A DNA stretch of 8,983 nt from Beijerinckiaceae bacterium (GTDB lineage: Bacteria > Pseudomonadota > Alphaproteobacteria > Rhizobiales > Beijerinckiaceae): contig CANGOK010000131.1 in NCBI GenBank assembly GCA_947455285.1, positions 1 to 8,983 of the forward strand, read 5' to 3'. Each line of letters starts with the position of its first letter. The stretch's first letter is position 1. The translations under genes and the position numbers were made by a program. Positions 1-6,913 of this stretch are shown here, one piece after another. The notes under the pieces are model-generated. The model ran no database searches. It was given only the letters and a program-made list of their open reading frames with translations, and was not told the origin of the DNA.

Positions 1-12
1 TGAGGAAAGCCA

Positions 13-270
13 ATGACCGCGAACAAGCGCTCTACGGGCGACGACTGGATTGACGAAGACGACGCCCCCGACCTGTCGACGCCAGACTATCAGGTGAAAT
101 TGTCAGCCACGTCGCCGCGACGCGGCCGCCCCAAAGCTGAATCGACAAAGATTTCAACGACCATCCGACTGGACGCCGATGTCCTCGAGGCGTTCCGCGC
201 CACCGGCCCCGGCTGGCAATCACGGATCAACGAAGCGCTTCGCCAAGCGATGAATAAAGGGGCGGCTTGA
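13..270 (+). CDS. brnA: BrnA-family antitoxin of a type II toxin-antitoxin system
   Basis: An 85-residue protein with an acidic N-terminus (about residues 9-20), a basic RRGRPK patch (36-41) and a C-terminal ribbon-helix-helix-like segment: a short strand (STTIRL, 48-53) followed by DADVLEAFRATGPGWQSRIN and the NEALR helix. This C-terminal pattern is the hallmark of BrnA antitoxins (PF14384). In characterised systems BrnA neutralises the RNase BrnT and represses the brnTA operon through its DNA-binding C-terminus. The start is supported by a GAGGA Shine-Dalgarno at 2-6, six bases before ATG. BrnT genes normally sit directly upstream of brnA. A TGA at 1-3 could be the end of such a gene, but the window begins there and the toxin cannot be seen. 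Family call is firm; its pairing with a functional BrnT is inference. Confidence 0.85.
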   Translation: MTANKRSTGDDWIDEDDAPDLSTPDYQVKLSATSPRRGRPKAESTKISTTIRLDADVLEAFRATGPGWQSRINEALRQAMNKGAA

Positions 271-278
271 AACGGGCG

Positions 279-1682
279 TCACCGCCGGCGCACCGGTGGC
301 GGGCTCCAGCGACCATCCAGCGCCTCGCGCCGAGGCGCATAAAGACGCAGGGTCATGCTGACGGGACCACGCGCCGGCGAAGGCAGCCAGTTCGCACGCT
401 GCGCGGGGCCGGGATCATCATTCTGCACGTAAATATCTAGCGAGCCATCCGCGTTGAAAGCCAGCGCATCGCGATCCCCAAGCGCATAACGTTCGAGCGC
501 ATTGGCGACCGGGAAGCCCTCGGCGTCATACATGGTCAGAGACCAGAAAGCGTCGACGGGCGGCAACTCTCCCTTCTTGAAGCTGATCACATAGCGGTTT
601 TCGCCCATCACCGGCCGGCCGTCGGCGTCGTGCAAATTCACGGGATAAATCGCGTCCTGCGGCTGGTTCGCGCCGAGCCCGGTTTGGGCGACGACGGCGC
701 GCTCGAAATAGTCATTTCCATAGACGCCTGCATTGGTGACGATCTGCCAACCATTGACCACTTCGCCGATGTCTCCGCCGCGCTCCTTCATCAGCTTCAG
801 ACCATCGTCGGCGCCCTCTTCAACGGCGGCGCGGATGGCCGGATCAAGCGCATTGAGATCATAGGTTTTGCCGCGCGTGATCCCGATGCGCTCCAGACGG
901 CTCAGCTGTGACCAGTCGGTGATCTGGGGGGCGTTATCCCCCAGCAGCTCCACGCCCCGACGGAAAAAGTCAGCTGGCTTCATGGCCTCGACCTGCACCT
1001 TGGGCGGCGTCACCATGTTGAGGCCGGGGCTGATCGTGACGGCGGGCTCCACGGGGGGCTTGCCCCAATCGACCAATCTCGTGAGCTTGTAACCCGCCTG
1101 CGCTTTGCGCACCGTCTCATAATCACTCGGGCCATTGGTCTGGGTGCGCCCAATGATCCACACATGAGGCGTAGGCGCCGCAATGGCCTCCACGCCCTCG
1201 GGAAGCGCGCCGCTCCAGCCGGGCGGGGTCACCGCAAAATGGCCCGCCCCATCGCCGCTGGTGCGCGAGCCCGGCGCTGCGAAGACATTCGTCCACATGT
1301 CGAGCATGGGCATCAGATAATAGCGACCCTTCATCTCGGGAACGCTGAGGATCACCGGCCCCTGAGCGAGATCGAGCCAGGCGGAGGAATAGAGCGTGTC
1401 GAAATTGGGCCTCACGACCGTGCGGAACGACGCTTCGGGATAGGCCGCCATATTCGCGAAGGCGTTTGCCGGGCCAAAACCCGGAGCCTTGCCTGGGGGC
1501 ATGTTCGTGGTGATGCGACGCGTCAGATCCATGGTCACGAGGGGATAGAAATACTGATAGGCCTCCGCCGCGATCAGGCGCGCCTCACTCGCCTGAGTGG
1601 TCACGGGGGAAGCCGCCTCGACGGGAAGCGAGAGGCTGAGCATGGCGGCTCCGAGCGCCATGGATGAGCGGAACAGGTGCAT
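279..1682 (-). CDS. Exported DUF1254/DUF1214 domain protein
   Basis: A 467-residue protein. The N-terminus is a likely Sec signal peptide: Arg5, a hydrophobic stretch (about 8-20) and an Ala-rich cleavage region VEAAS (21-25), so the mature protein is expected in the periplasm. A DUF1254 domain (PF06863) covers roughly residues 65-205, with the characteristic RPNFDTLYSSAWLDL, GRYYLMPMLDMWTNVF and GWSG...PEGV motifs. A DUF1214 domain (PF06742) covers roughly 340-450, with YPV, ENRYVISF, AFWSLTMYD and LDIYVQNDDP. This pairing and length are normal for the family, whose biochemical function is not established to my knowledge. ATG at 1682 is preceded by GGAG (complement of 1691-1694) with an 8-base spacer. 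The gene converges on brnA with only 8 bases between stops. A 16-base palindrome lies 29-44 bases upstream of the start and is a candidate control site. No substrate can be assigned. Confidence 0.9.
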   Translation of the reverse strand: MHLFRSSMALGAAMLSLSLPVEAASPVTTQASEARLIAAEAYQYFYPLVTMDLTRRITTNMPPGKAPGFGPANAFANMAAYPEASFRTVVRPNFDTLYSSAWLDLAQGPVILSVPEMKGRYYLMPMLDMWTNVFAAPGSRTSGDGAGHFAVTPPGWSGALPEGVEAIAAPTPHVWIIGRTQTNGPSDYETVRKAQAGYKLTRLVDWGKPPVEPAVTISPGLNMVTPPKVQVEAMKPADFFRRGVELLGDNAPQITDWSQLSRLERIGITRGKTYDLNALDPAIRAAVEEGADDGLKLMKERGGDIGEVVNGWQIVTNAGVYGNDYFERAVVAQTGLGANQPQDAIYPVNLHDADGRPVMGENRYVISFKKGELPPVDAFWSLTMYDAEGFPVANALERYALGDRDALAFNADGSLDIYVQNDDPGPAQRANWLPSPARGPVSMTLRLYAPRREALDGRWSPPPVRRR

Positions 1683-1710
1683 CTGCGATTCTCCACCGTG
1701 CAGCTGGCGA

Positions 1711-1726
1711 TTGAGCGACCGCTCAA
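1711..1726. promoter_or_regulatory. Perfect inverted repeat, TetR-operator-like
   Basis: The sequence TTGAGCG-AC-CGCTCAA has two perfect 7-base arms around a 2-base spacer. It sits 28 bases from the DUF1254 start, inside the 180-base region shared with the divergently oriented ABC-F gene. Near-palindromes of this length, with NN-spaced GAGCG/CGCTC cores, are typical of TetR-family dimer operators, and the position fits repression of the minus-strand gene. No regulator gene is present in the window, so the binding protein is unknown and the regulatory role is inference. Confidence 0.45.
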
Positions 1727-1862
1727 ATTGTCGTCCTGCGAGATGGCGCAGAGCCCGGCCAAGTCAACGGGACGGCGGCTGTCGATCAGGGCGCCCTTTC
1801 TCGCAGGCGCAACATGGCGTAAGGGAGCCGGGCTCATTTCTCGCCCAAGGCTTCCGCCCACC

Positions 1863-3485
1863 ATGATCCGCCTCGACAATATTTCGAAACAGAACGGCTC
1901 CCAGATCCTCTATATCGAGGCCTCCGCCGCCCTCAATCGGGGCGAGAAGATCGGCCTCGTCGGGCCCAATGGCTCGGGCAAGACAACCCTGTTTCGCATG
2001 ATCACCGGCGAAGAACTGCCCGATGAGGGGCAGGTGAGCGTCGATCGTGGCGTCACCATCGGCTATTTCAGCCAGGACGTCGGCGAAATGTCCGGCCGCA
2101 GCGCAGCCGCCGAAGTCATGGATGGGGCTGGACCAGTGAGCGAGGTCGCGGCGCGCCTGCGCGAGCTTGAGGCCGCCATGGCCGATCCCGACCAGGCCGA
2201 CAATATGGACGAGATCATTGAACAATATGGCGAGGCGCAGGGGCGTTTCGAGGAGCTTGGCGGCTACGCCCTCGAAGGGCGCGCGCGCGAGGTTCTGGCG
2301 GGCCTCAACTTCACCGAGGCCATGATGGACGGCGACGTCAGCGCGCTCTCCGGAGGCTGGAAGATGCGCGTCGCGCTGGCCCGCATCCTCCTCATGCGGC
2401 CCGACTGCATGCTGCTCGACGAGCCCAGCAACCATCTCGACCTCGAAAGCCTGATCTGGCTCGAAGACTTCCTGAGGGGCTATGAGGGCGCCCTGCTCAT
2501 GACCTCCCATGACCGCGCCTTCATGAACCGCATCGTCACCAAGGTGATCGAGATCGACGGCGGCTCGCTCAATTCCTATTCCGGCGATTATGAATTCTAC
2601 GAGGCGCAGCGCGCGCAGAATGAAAAGCAGCAGCAGGCGCAGTTCGAACGCCAGCAGGCCATGCTCGCCAAGGAGATCAAGTTCATCGAGCGCTTCAAGG
2701 CGCGCGCCTCCCATGCGGCGCAGGTGCAGAGCCGCGTGAAGAAGCTCGACAAGATCGAGCGCGTGGAGCCGCCAAAGCGCCGCCAGTCTGTGGTCTTCGA
2801 ATTCCCGCCCGCGCCGCGCTCGGGCGATGATGTCGTCACCCTGAAGGGCGTGAACAAAGCCTATGGCGAGCGCACTATTTATGAAGGGCTCGACTTTGCG
2901 ATCCGGCGCAAGGAGCGCTGGTGCGTGATGGGCGTCAATGGCGCCGGTAAATCCACGCTGTTGAAGCTCGTCGTCGGCGCCACGGAGCCCGACACAGGAA
3001 CTGTGGCGCTCGGCGGCAGCGTGAAGATGGGCTATTTCGCCCAGCACGCCATGGAAGTGCTTGGCGGCGACTTGACTGTCTTCGAACAGCTGGAAGCGAC
3101 CTTCCCGCAGGCGGGACAAGGCTCGCTGCGCGCGCTCGCTGGCTGCTTCGGCTTTTCTGGCGACGATGTCGAAAAGAAATGTCGTGTGCTGTCAGGCGGC
3201 GAAAAGGCGCGGCTCGTGATGGCGCAGCTGCTTTACGATCCGCCGAATTTTCTGGTTTTGGATGAGCCCACCAACCATCTCGACCTCGCCACCAAGGAAA
3301 TGCTGGTCGAGGCGCTGGCGCAATATGAAGGGGCCATGCTTTTCGTATCCCATGACCGGCACTTTCTGGCGAAACTCTCGAACCGCGTTCTGGAACTGAC
3401 GCCAGAGGGCGTGCACAATTATGGTGGCGGTTATGTTGAATATGTCGCGCGCACGGGCCAGGAGGCGCCCGGCTTGCGCCGATGA
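1863..3485 (+). CDS. ABC-F family ATPase (ribosome-associated type)
   Basis: A 540-residue protein with two tandem ABC ATPase domains and no membrane segments, the ABC-F plan. Domain 1 has Walker A GPNGSGKTT (34-42), signature LSGGW (162-166), Walker B CMLLDEP (182-188) and switch His216. Domain 2 has Walker A GVNGAGKST (357-365), signature LSGGEKAR (443-450), Walker B FLVLDEP (463-469) and switch His497. Both catalytic glutamates (187, 468) are present. Between them, about residues 245-300, is a charged Gln/Glu/Lys/Arg-rich helical linker, the region that in ABC-F proteins contacts P-site tRNA on the ribosome. Known members act on translation; some give antibiotic resistance by ribosome protection. 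I cannot assign the subfamily. The reading frame is open back to 1677, but the ATG at 1863 gives the canonical start MIRLDNISKQ, so the extra 62 codons are probably not translated. The ribosome-binding site at 1863 is weak. The gene is divergent from the DUF1254 gene and probably monocistronic. Confidence 0.93.
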   Translation: MIRLDNISKQNGSQILYIEASAALNRGEKIGLVGPNGSGKTTLFRMITGEELPDEGQVSVDRGVTIGYFSQDVGEMSGRSAAAEVMDGAGPVSEVAARLRELEAAMADPDQADNMDEIIEQYGEAQGRFEELGGYALEGRAREVLAGLNFTEAMMDGDVSALSGGWKMRVALARILLMRPDCMLLDEPSNHLDLESLIWLEDFLRGYEGALLMTSHDRAFMNRIVTKVIEIDGGSLNSYSGDYEFYEAQRAQNEKQQQAQFERQQAMLAKEIKFIERFKARASHAAQVQSRVKKLDKIERVEPPKRRQSVVFEFPPAPRSGDDVVTLKGVNKAYGERTIYEGLDFAIRRKERWCVMGVNGAGKSTLLKLVVGATEPDTGTVALGGSVKMGYFAQHAMEVLGGDLTVFEQLEATFPQAGQGSLRALAGCFGFSGDDVEKKCRVLSGGEKARLVMAQLLYDPPNFLVLDEPTNHLDLATKEMLVEALAQYEGAMLFVSHDRHFLAKLSNRVLELTPEGVHNYGGGYVEYVARTGQEAPGLRR

Positions 3486-3688
3486 ACGAGGCCTAAAAAT
3501 ATAAAAAGTTTCTTACGAAACGAAAAAGCAACGATATCCTCGCTACTGTCGTCGGGCTTACGTAGGGTTACAAACTTCCCGCCTTTCATGAAGTTTGCAG
3601 CTTCCCGGAGTTTGACGATCGCGCAGCCCGCTCCGGGGCGCCTGCGGACATTGGATGGCTAGCCGCGTCCTTTATCCCGAGTCGACCT
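3486..3688 (+). promoter_or_regulatory. Upstream region of the secreted protease gene
   Basis: This is 203 bases of non-coding sequence between the ABC-F stop and the protease ATG. Bases 3494-3540 are strikingly AT-rich against the surrounding GC-rich DNA. A poor sigma-70-like pair can be drawn (TTACGA 3513-3518, 16-base spacer, TATCCT 3535-3540), with few matches at the -35. A small inverted repeat GTTTC-TTAC-GAAAC lies at 3508-3521, and a stronger one at 3571-3597. No clear Shine-Dalgarno precedes the ATG at 3689. That this region carries the protease promoter is inference from position and composition. Confidence 0.35.
3571..3597. promoter_or_regulatory. Perfect 8-base inverted repeat in the protease leader
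   Basis: Arms CAAACTTC (3571-3578) and GAAGTTTG (3590-3597) are exact reverse complements around an 11-base loop. There is no T-run after it, so it does not look like an intrinsic terminator of the ABC-F gene. It lies about 90 bases before the protease start and could be an operator or an mRNA leader hairpin. A partly repeated element, CTTCCCGGAGTTTG, follows at 3601-3614. Confidence 0.35.
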
Positions 3689-6600
3689 ATGGCCCACAGT
3701 TCCAAACGTCTCCAAGCCCATCTGGATGTGTTTATGGATTCGTTTCTGGTCCAATTGGAGCCAGGCGCCGACCTTTCGGGACTGCAGACGAAATTCGAAG
3801 AAGCAGGCGCGCACAGGTTCGACGTCATCGCGCAGCCCAATAACGAAGAAGGCACCGGACCTCTTCTCGTCGTCGAGATGAAACCCGGCCACGAATCTCC
3901 GAGCGCCATCGAAGCGGTCAGCAACCTTCCGGGCGTCGTATACGCCGAACCAAATGCGTCGCTGACCGCTTACGATCAATCGGCTTCGGGCGCGTCCGCC
4001 TCGCCAGTCCTTCAACCGGTAGCGCCAGCCGATGCGCCGACGTCCTCGACGGACGCACGGCAAATCGAAATCAAGCCGGTTGAGACCGCGCCCACCGTTG
4101 CGACGCAGCCAGTAAACATCGAACACGCAGAAGACGCGCCGACCATTTCGGCGATGGCATCCACGGACGATATGGTCGTTTCGATTGACGCGGTCAGCAA
4201 TGATACGGGTTATGTCAACGGCAGCCTGTGGGGCATGTATGGCGACAAGACCGCCATTATTAATTCCTATGGCAGCCAGGCTGGCGAAGCATGGGCTTCG
4301 GGCTTCGTCGGCACGATGAAGACCGTCGTCGGCGTCGTCGACACGGGCATCGATTACACCCATCCCGATCTTTATCTGAATGTCTGGCTGAACCAGGGCG
4401 AGATCTCCTCGGCCCTGCGCGCAGTTCTGAGCGATACGGATGGAGATGGCCTCATCACCTTCCGCGATCTCAACAATGTCGCCAACGCCAGCTATGTCAC
4501 CGACGTCAACAAGAACGGCTATATAGACGCCGGCGATCTCCTGAAAGATGCGCGCTGGGCAGATGGCGCCGATGAAGACGGCAATGGGTATAAGGACGAT
4601 TTGATCGGCTGGGATTTCGCCAACAACGATAACGATCCCTTCGACGACAACGGGCACGGAACGCATGTGTCCGGAACGATCGGCGCCATGGGCGGCAATG
4701 GGAGCGGCGTTGTCGGCGTGGACTGGAATGTCCAGATCGTCACGATGAAGTTCATGTCGGCCAATGGATCGGGGCTCACCTCCGGCGCCGTTCAGGCGAT
4801 TAATTATTTCACCGCCGAAGCGAAACTCGCGCCCGCCGCCGAAAACTTCGTCGCCACGAATAATTCGTGGGGTGGAAGCGGCTATTCGCAGGCTCTGGCC
4901 GATGCGGTCACGACTGCGGCGAAAAACGACATCCTTTTCATCGCAGCCGCCGGCAACGCCGCAGCCAATAACGATGCGACCGCCAACTATCCCTCAAACC
5001 TCTCGACCTTGGCAGGCGCGGGATACGATGCTGTCATTTCTGTCGCGTCGCTGACGAACACCGGCGCCTTGTCGTCATTCTCAAACTACGGCGCGACGAC
5101 AGTTGATCTCGCAGCGCCTGGCTCTTCCATTTATTCCACACTGCCAGGGGGCTACGGAACCTACAGCGGCACCTCCATGGCCACGCCCTATGTCACAGGG
5201 GCAGTGGCGCTTTACGCCGCTGCGCATCCAAGCGCCACGGCGGCTGAAATCAAGGCCGCGCTGCTGGCGAGCGTCGATACGACGCCCTCACTTGCGGGCC
5301 TCACAGTGACTGGCGGGCGCCTCGACATCGGCAATCTGCTGAACGGCGCACCCGCCTCGACCGACATCGCCGGAACCCTGAGCACAACCGCAGTTCTGAC
5401 GACTGACTCGCCGCATCAATCCTTGATCGACGTCGTTAATGATCAGGATTGGTTCAAGGTCAGTCTGACGAAGGGCTATGTCTATACGTTCGCCATGGAC
5501 GCCGCTGCGGGTTCGGCGGTAGACTCTTATCTTCGCCTGCTGGATTCGACCGGCAAGGAACTCGCCGTCAATGATGATGCGATCGGCGCCAACGCGCGCA
5601 TTTCCGTCATCGCCAACGTCGACGTCACCTGCTTCATCAGCGCACAAGCCTATCAGACGACGACGGGCGCCTATACGCTATCGATGACGTCGGCCCTTGG
5701 GTCGCTGAACCTCACGGGATCCTCGGGCGCCGACAATCTTGTAGGCGCAGCAGGCAATGACTTGCTTACGGGCCTCGGCGGCGCCGATACGCTCGACGGC
5801 GGCCTTGGCGCCGACACCATGGTCGGCGGCGCTGGCAACGACGTCTATTTCGTCGACAACGTCAGCGATAGCGTCGTCGAACAAGCCTCTGAGGGAACCG
5901 ACACGGTCAACTCCTCCATCAGCTATGCGCTGACCGCCAATGTCGAAAACCTGAACCTGACCGGCTCCACTGCGATCAACGCCACCGGCAATGCGCTTAA
6001 CAATGTCATCAACGGAAACGGCGCTGCGAACGCCATCGACGGCGGCGCAGGCGCAGATACGATGGCGGGCGGAGCGGGCGATGATCTCTATATCGTCGAC
6101 AATGCTGGCGATGTCGTCATCGAGGCGACGTCCGCCGGCACGGACACCGTCAACGCCTCCGTCAGCTACACGCTGAGCGCAAATGTCGAAAACCTGAACC
6201 TGACCGGCTCCAGCGCAATCAACGGCACGGGCAACACGCTCAACAACATCATCAACGGAAACAGTGCTGCGAACACAATCGACGGCGGCGCAGGCGTCGA
6301 CACGATGGCGGGCGGCGCGGGCGATGACCTTTATATCGTCGATAATGCCGGCGATGTCGTCATCGAGGCGACATCCGCGGGAACGGACACCATCAACGCA
6401 TCCGTCAGCTACACGCTGAGCGCCAATGTCGAAAATCTGAATTTGACCGGCTCCAGCGCAATCAACGCGACCGGCAACGCGCTCAACAATATCATCAACG
6501 GAAATAGCGCTGCGAACTTCATTTCCGGCGGCGCAGGAGATGACGCCATCAATGGCGGCCTCGGATCCGATACGCTGGACGGCGGCGCGGGCGCTGACGC

Positions 6601-6907
6601 CTTCATCTTCAACACAGCGCTCGGCCCCACCAATGTGGACCGCATCAATAATTTCGTCACTGCCGATGATGTGATCATGCTTGATCACACGATCTTCACC
6701 GCCCTTGGCATACTTCGGCCTCTCAGCGCCGGCGCCTTCAACAATGGCGCGGCGGCGACGCAGGCGGATGATCGCATCATCTACAATACGGCCACCGGCG
6801 CGCTGCTCTACGATGCTGACGGCAGCGGCAAGGGGGCGGCCATACAATTCGCCACCCTGACGGGAGTCACGGGAACTCTCAGCGCGTCAGATTTCGTGGT
6901 TATTTAA
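3689..6907 (+). CDS. Secreted subtilisin-like (S8) protease with RTX repeats, type I secretion substrate
   Basis: A 1072-residue modular exoprotease. There is no signal peptide. Residues 17-95 resemble a protease prodomain (DSFLVQLEPGADL ... VVYAEPN). Residues 96-170 are an Ala/Pro/Thr-rich linker. The S8 catalytic domain spans about 205-550, with triad Asp218 (VVDTG), His323 (NGHGTHVSG) and Ser496 (GTSMATP), and oxyanion Asn423 (AAAGN); all key residues are intact. An EF-hand-like insertion at 249-304 separates Asp from His. A PPC-like domain (about 560-668) follows, then RTX calcium-binding repeats (677-973) and a C-terminal region ending DFVVI, typical of type I secretion signals. I infer calcium-dependent folding outside the cell after export through an ABC exporter encoded elsewhere. 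Prodomain plus linker suggests activation by cleavage. Only one cysteine (648) is seen. ATG 3689 is the only ATG before the prodomain in this frame, which is open back to 3566; ATG 3734 is a possible alternative. Neither has a good ribosome-binding site. Substrate is unknown. Confidence 0.95.
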   Translation: MAHSSKRLQAHLDVFMDSFLVQLEPGADLSGLQTKFEEAGAHRFDVIAQPNNEEGTGPLLVVEMKPGHESPSAIEAVSNLPGVVYAEPNASLTAYDQSASGASASPVLQPVAPADAPTSSTDARQIEIKPVETAPTVATQPVNIEHAEDAPTISAMASTDDMVVSIDAVSNDTGYVNGSLWGMYGDKTAIINSYGSQAGEAWASGFVGTMKTVVGVVDTGIDYTHPDLYLNVWLNQGEISSALRAVLSDTDGDGLITFRDLNNVANASYVTDVNKNGYIDAGDLLKDARWADGADEDGNGYKDDLIGWDFANNDNDPFDDNGHGTHVSGTIGAMGGNGSGVVGVDWNVQIVTMKFMSANGSGLTSGAVQAINYFTAEAKLAPAAENFVATNNSWGGSGYSQALADAVTTAAKNDILFIAAAGNAAANNDATANYPSNLSTLAGAGYDAVISVASLTNTGALSSFSNYGATTVDLAAPGSSIYSTLPGGYGTYSGTSMATPYVTGAVALYAAAHPSATAAEIKAALLASVDTTPSLAGLTVTGGRLDIGNLLNGAPASTDIAGTLSTTAVLTTDSPHQSLIDVVNDQDWFKVSLTKGYVYTFAMDAAAGSAVDSYLRLLDSTGKELAVNDDAIGANARISVIANVDVTCFISAQAYQTTTGAYTLSMTSALGSLNLTGSSGADNLVGAAGNDLLTGLGGADTLDGGLGADTMVGGAGNDVYFVDNVSDSVVEQASEGTDTVNSSISYALTANVENLNLTGSTAINATGNALNNVINGNGAANAIDGGAGADTMAGGAGDDLYIVDNAGDVVIEATSAGTDTVNASVSYTLSANVENLNLTGSSAINGTGNTLNNIINGNSAANTIDGGAGVDTMAGGAGDDLYIVDNAGDVVIEATSAGTDTINASVSYTLSANVENLNLTGSSAINATGNALNNIINGNSAANFISGGAGDDAINGGLGSDTLDGGAGADAFIFNTALGPTNVDRINNFVTADDVIMLDHTIFTALGILRPLSAGAFNNGAAATQADDRIIYNTATGALLYDADGSGKGAAIQFATLTGVTGTLSASDFVVI
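4433..4600 (+). other. EF-hand-like calcium-binding insertion within the S8 domain
   Basis: Between catalytic Asp218 and His323 are two 12-residue loops matching the EF-hand calcium pattern: DTDGDGLITFRD (249-260) and DVNKNGYIDAGD (272-283). A third, shorter acidic loop DEDGNGYKDD (295-304) leads directly into GWDFANNDNDPFDDNGHGTH. Such insertions occur in other bacterial RTX or cyanobacterial-type subtilases. Calcium binding is predicted from ligand spacing, not shown. Confidence 0.7.
5717..6607 (+). repeat. RTX (hemolysin-type calcium-binding) repeat region
   Basis: Five consecutive glycine/aspartate nonapeptides run from residue 677 to 721: GSSGADNLV, GAAGNDLLT, GLGGADTLD, GGLGADTMV, GGAGNDVYF. 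Further copies recur at 785-802, 866-883 and 947-973. The pattern GGxGxDxUx forms a calcium-filled parallel beta-roll in known RTX proteins. Between the clear nonapeptides are Asn-rich degenerate repeats (TGNALNN, NGNSAAN) within the longer 81-residue units. Confidence 0.92.
5822..6550 (+). repeat. Three tandem 243-base (81-residue) repeat units
   Basis: Units start at 5822, 6065 and 6308, each 243 bases, in frame. Each begins xGGAGxDxYxVDN, continues with GTDT(V/I)N, VENLNLTGS and INGNxAAN, and ends in a GGAG turn. By eye, units 2 and 3 share 73 of 81 residues; units 1 and 2 share 59 of 81. Units 2 and 3 also differ at many synonymous third positions, so the duplication is not very recent. 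The VENLNLTG module is common in alphaproteobacterial RTX proteins. Confidence 0.9.
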
Positions 6908-6913
6908 AAATCT

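Noticed and set aside
1764..3119. A 451-codon minus-strand open frame opposite the ABC-F gene
   Set aside because: It lies antisense to intact ABC-F motifs and has a His/Ala/Leu/Glu-rich shadow composition, with no family resemblance.
1863..3485. The ABC protein as the exporter for the RTX protease
   Set aside because: It has two ATPase domains and no transmembrane segments, which is the ABC-F plan, unlike HlyB-type exporters.
3508..3521. GTTTC-TTAC-GAAAC as an intrinsic terminator for the ABC-F gene
   Set aside because: The stem is only 5 bases, AT-rich, and followed by A-rich rather than T-rich sequence.
3655..3843. A 62-codon plus-strand frame starting just before the protease gene
   Set aside because: It overlaps the protease start in another frame, has no recognisable features and no good ribosome-binding site.
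3659..4666. A 335-codon minus-strand open frame opposite the protease N-terminal half
   Set aside because: No recognisable domain; it overlaps a well-supported coding sequence on the other strand.
5822..6550. Regular repeats that could suggest a CRISPR-like or satellite array
   Set aside because: The repeats are 243 bases long, in frame and encode RTX modules; there are no short repeats with unique spacers.
5678..6847. A 389-codon open frame on the minus strand opposite the RTX repeats
   Set aside because: It is antisense to a certain gene, its repeats simply mirror the RTX repeats, and the composition is that of a codon-bias shadow in GC-rich DNA.
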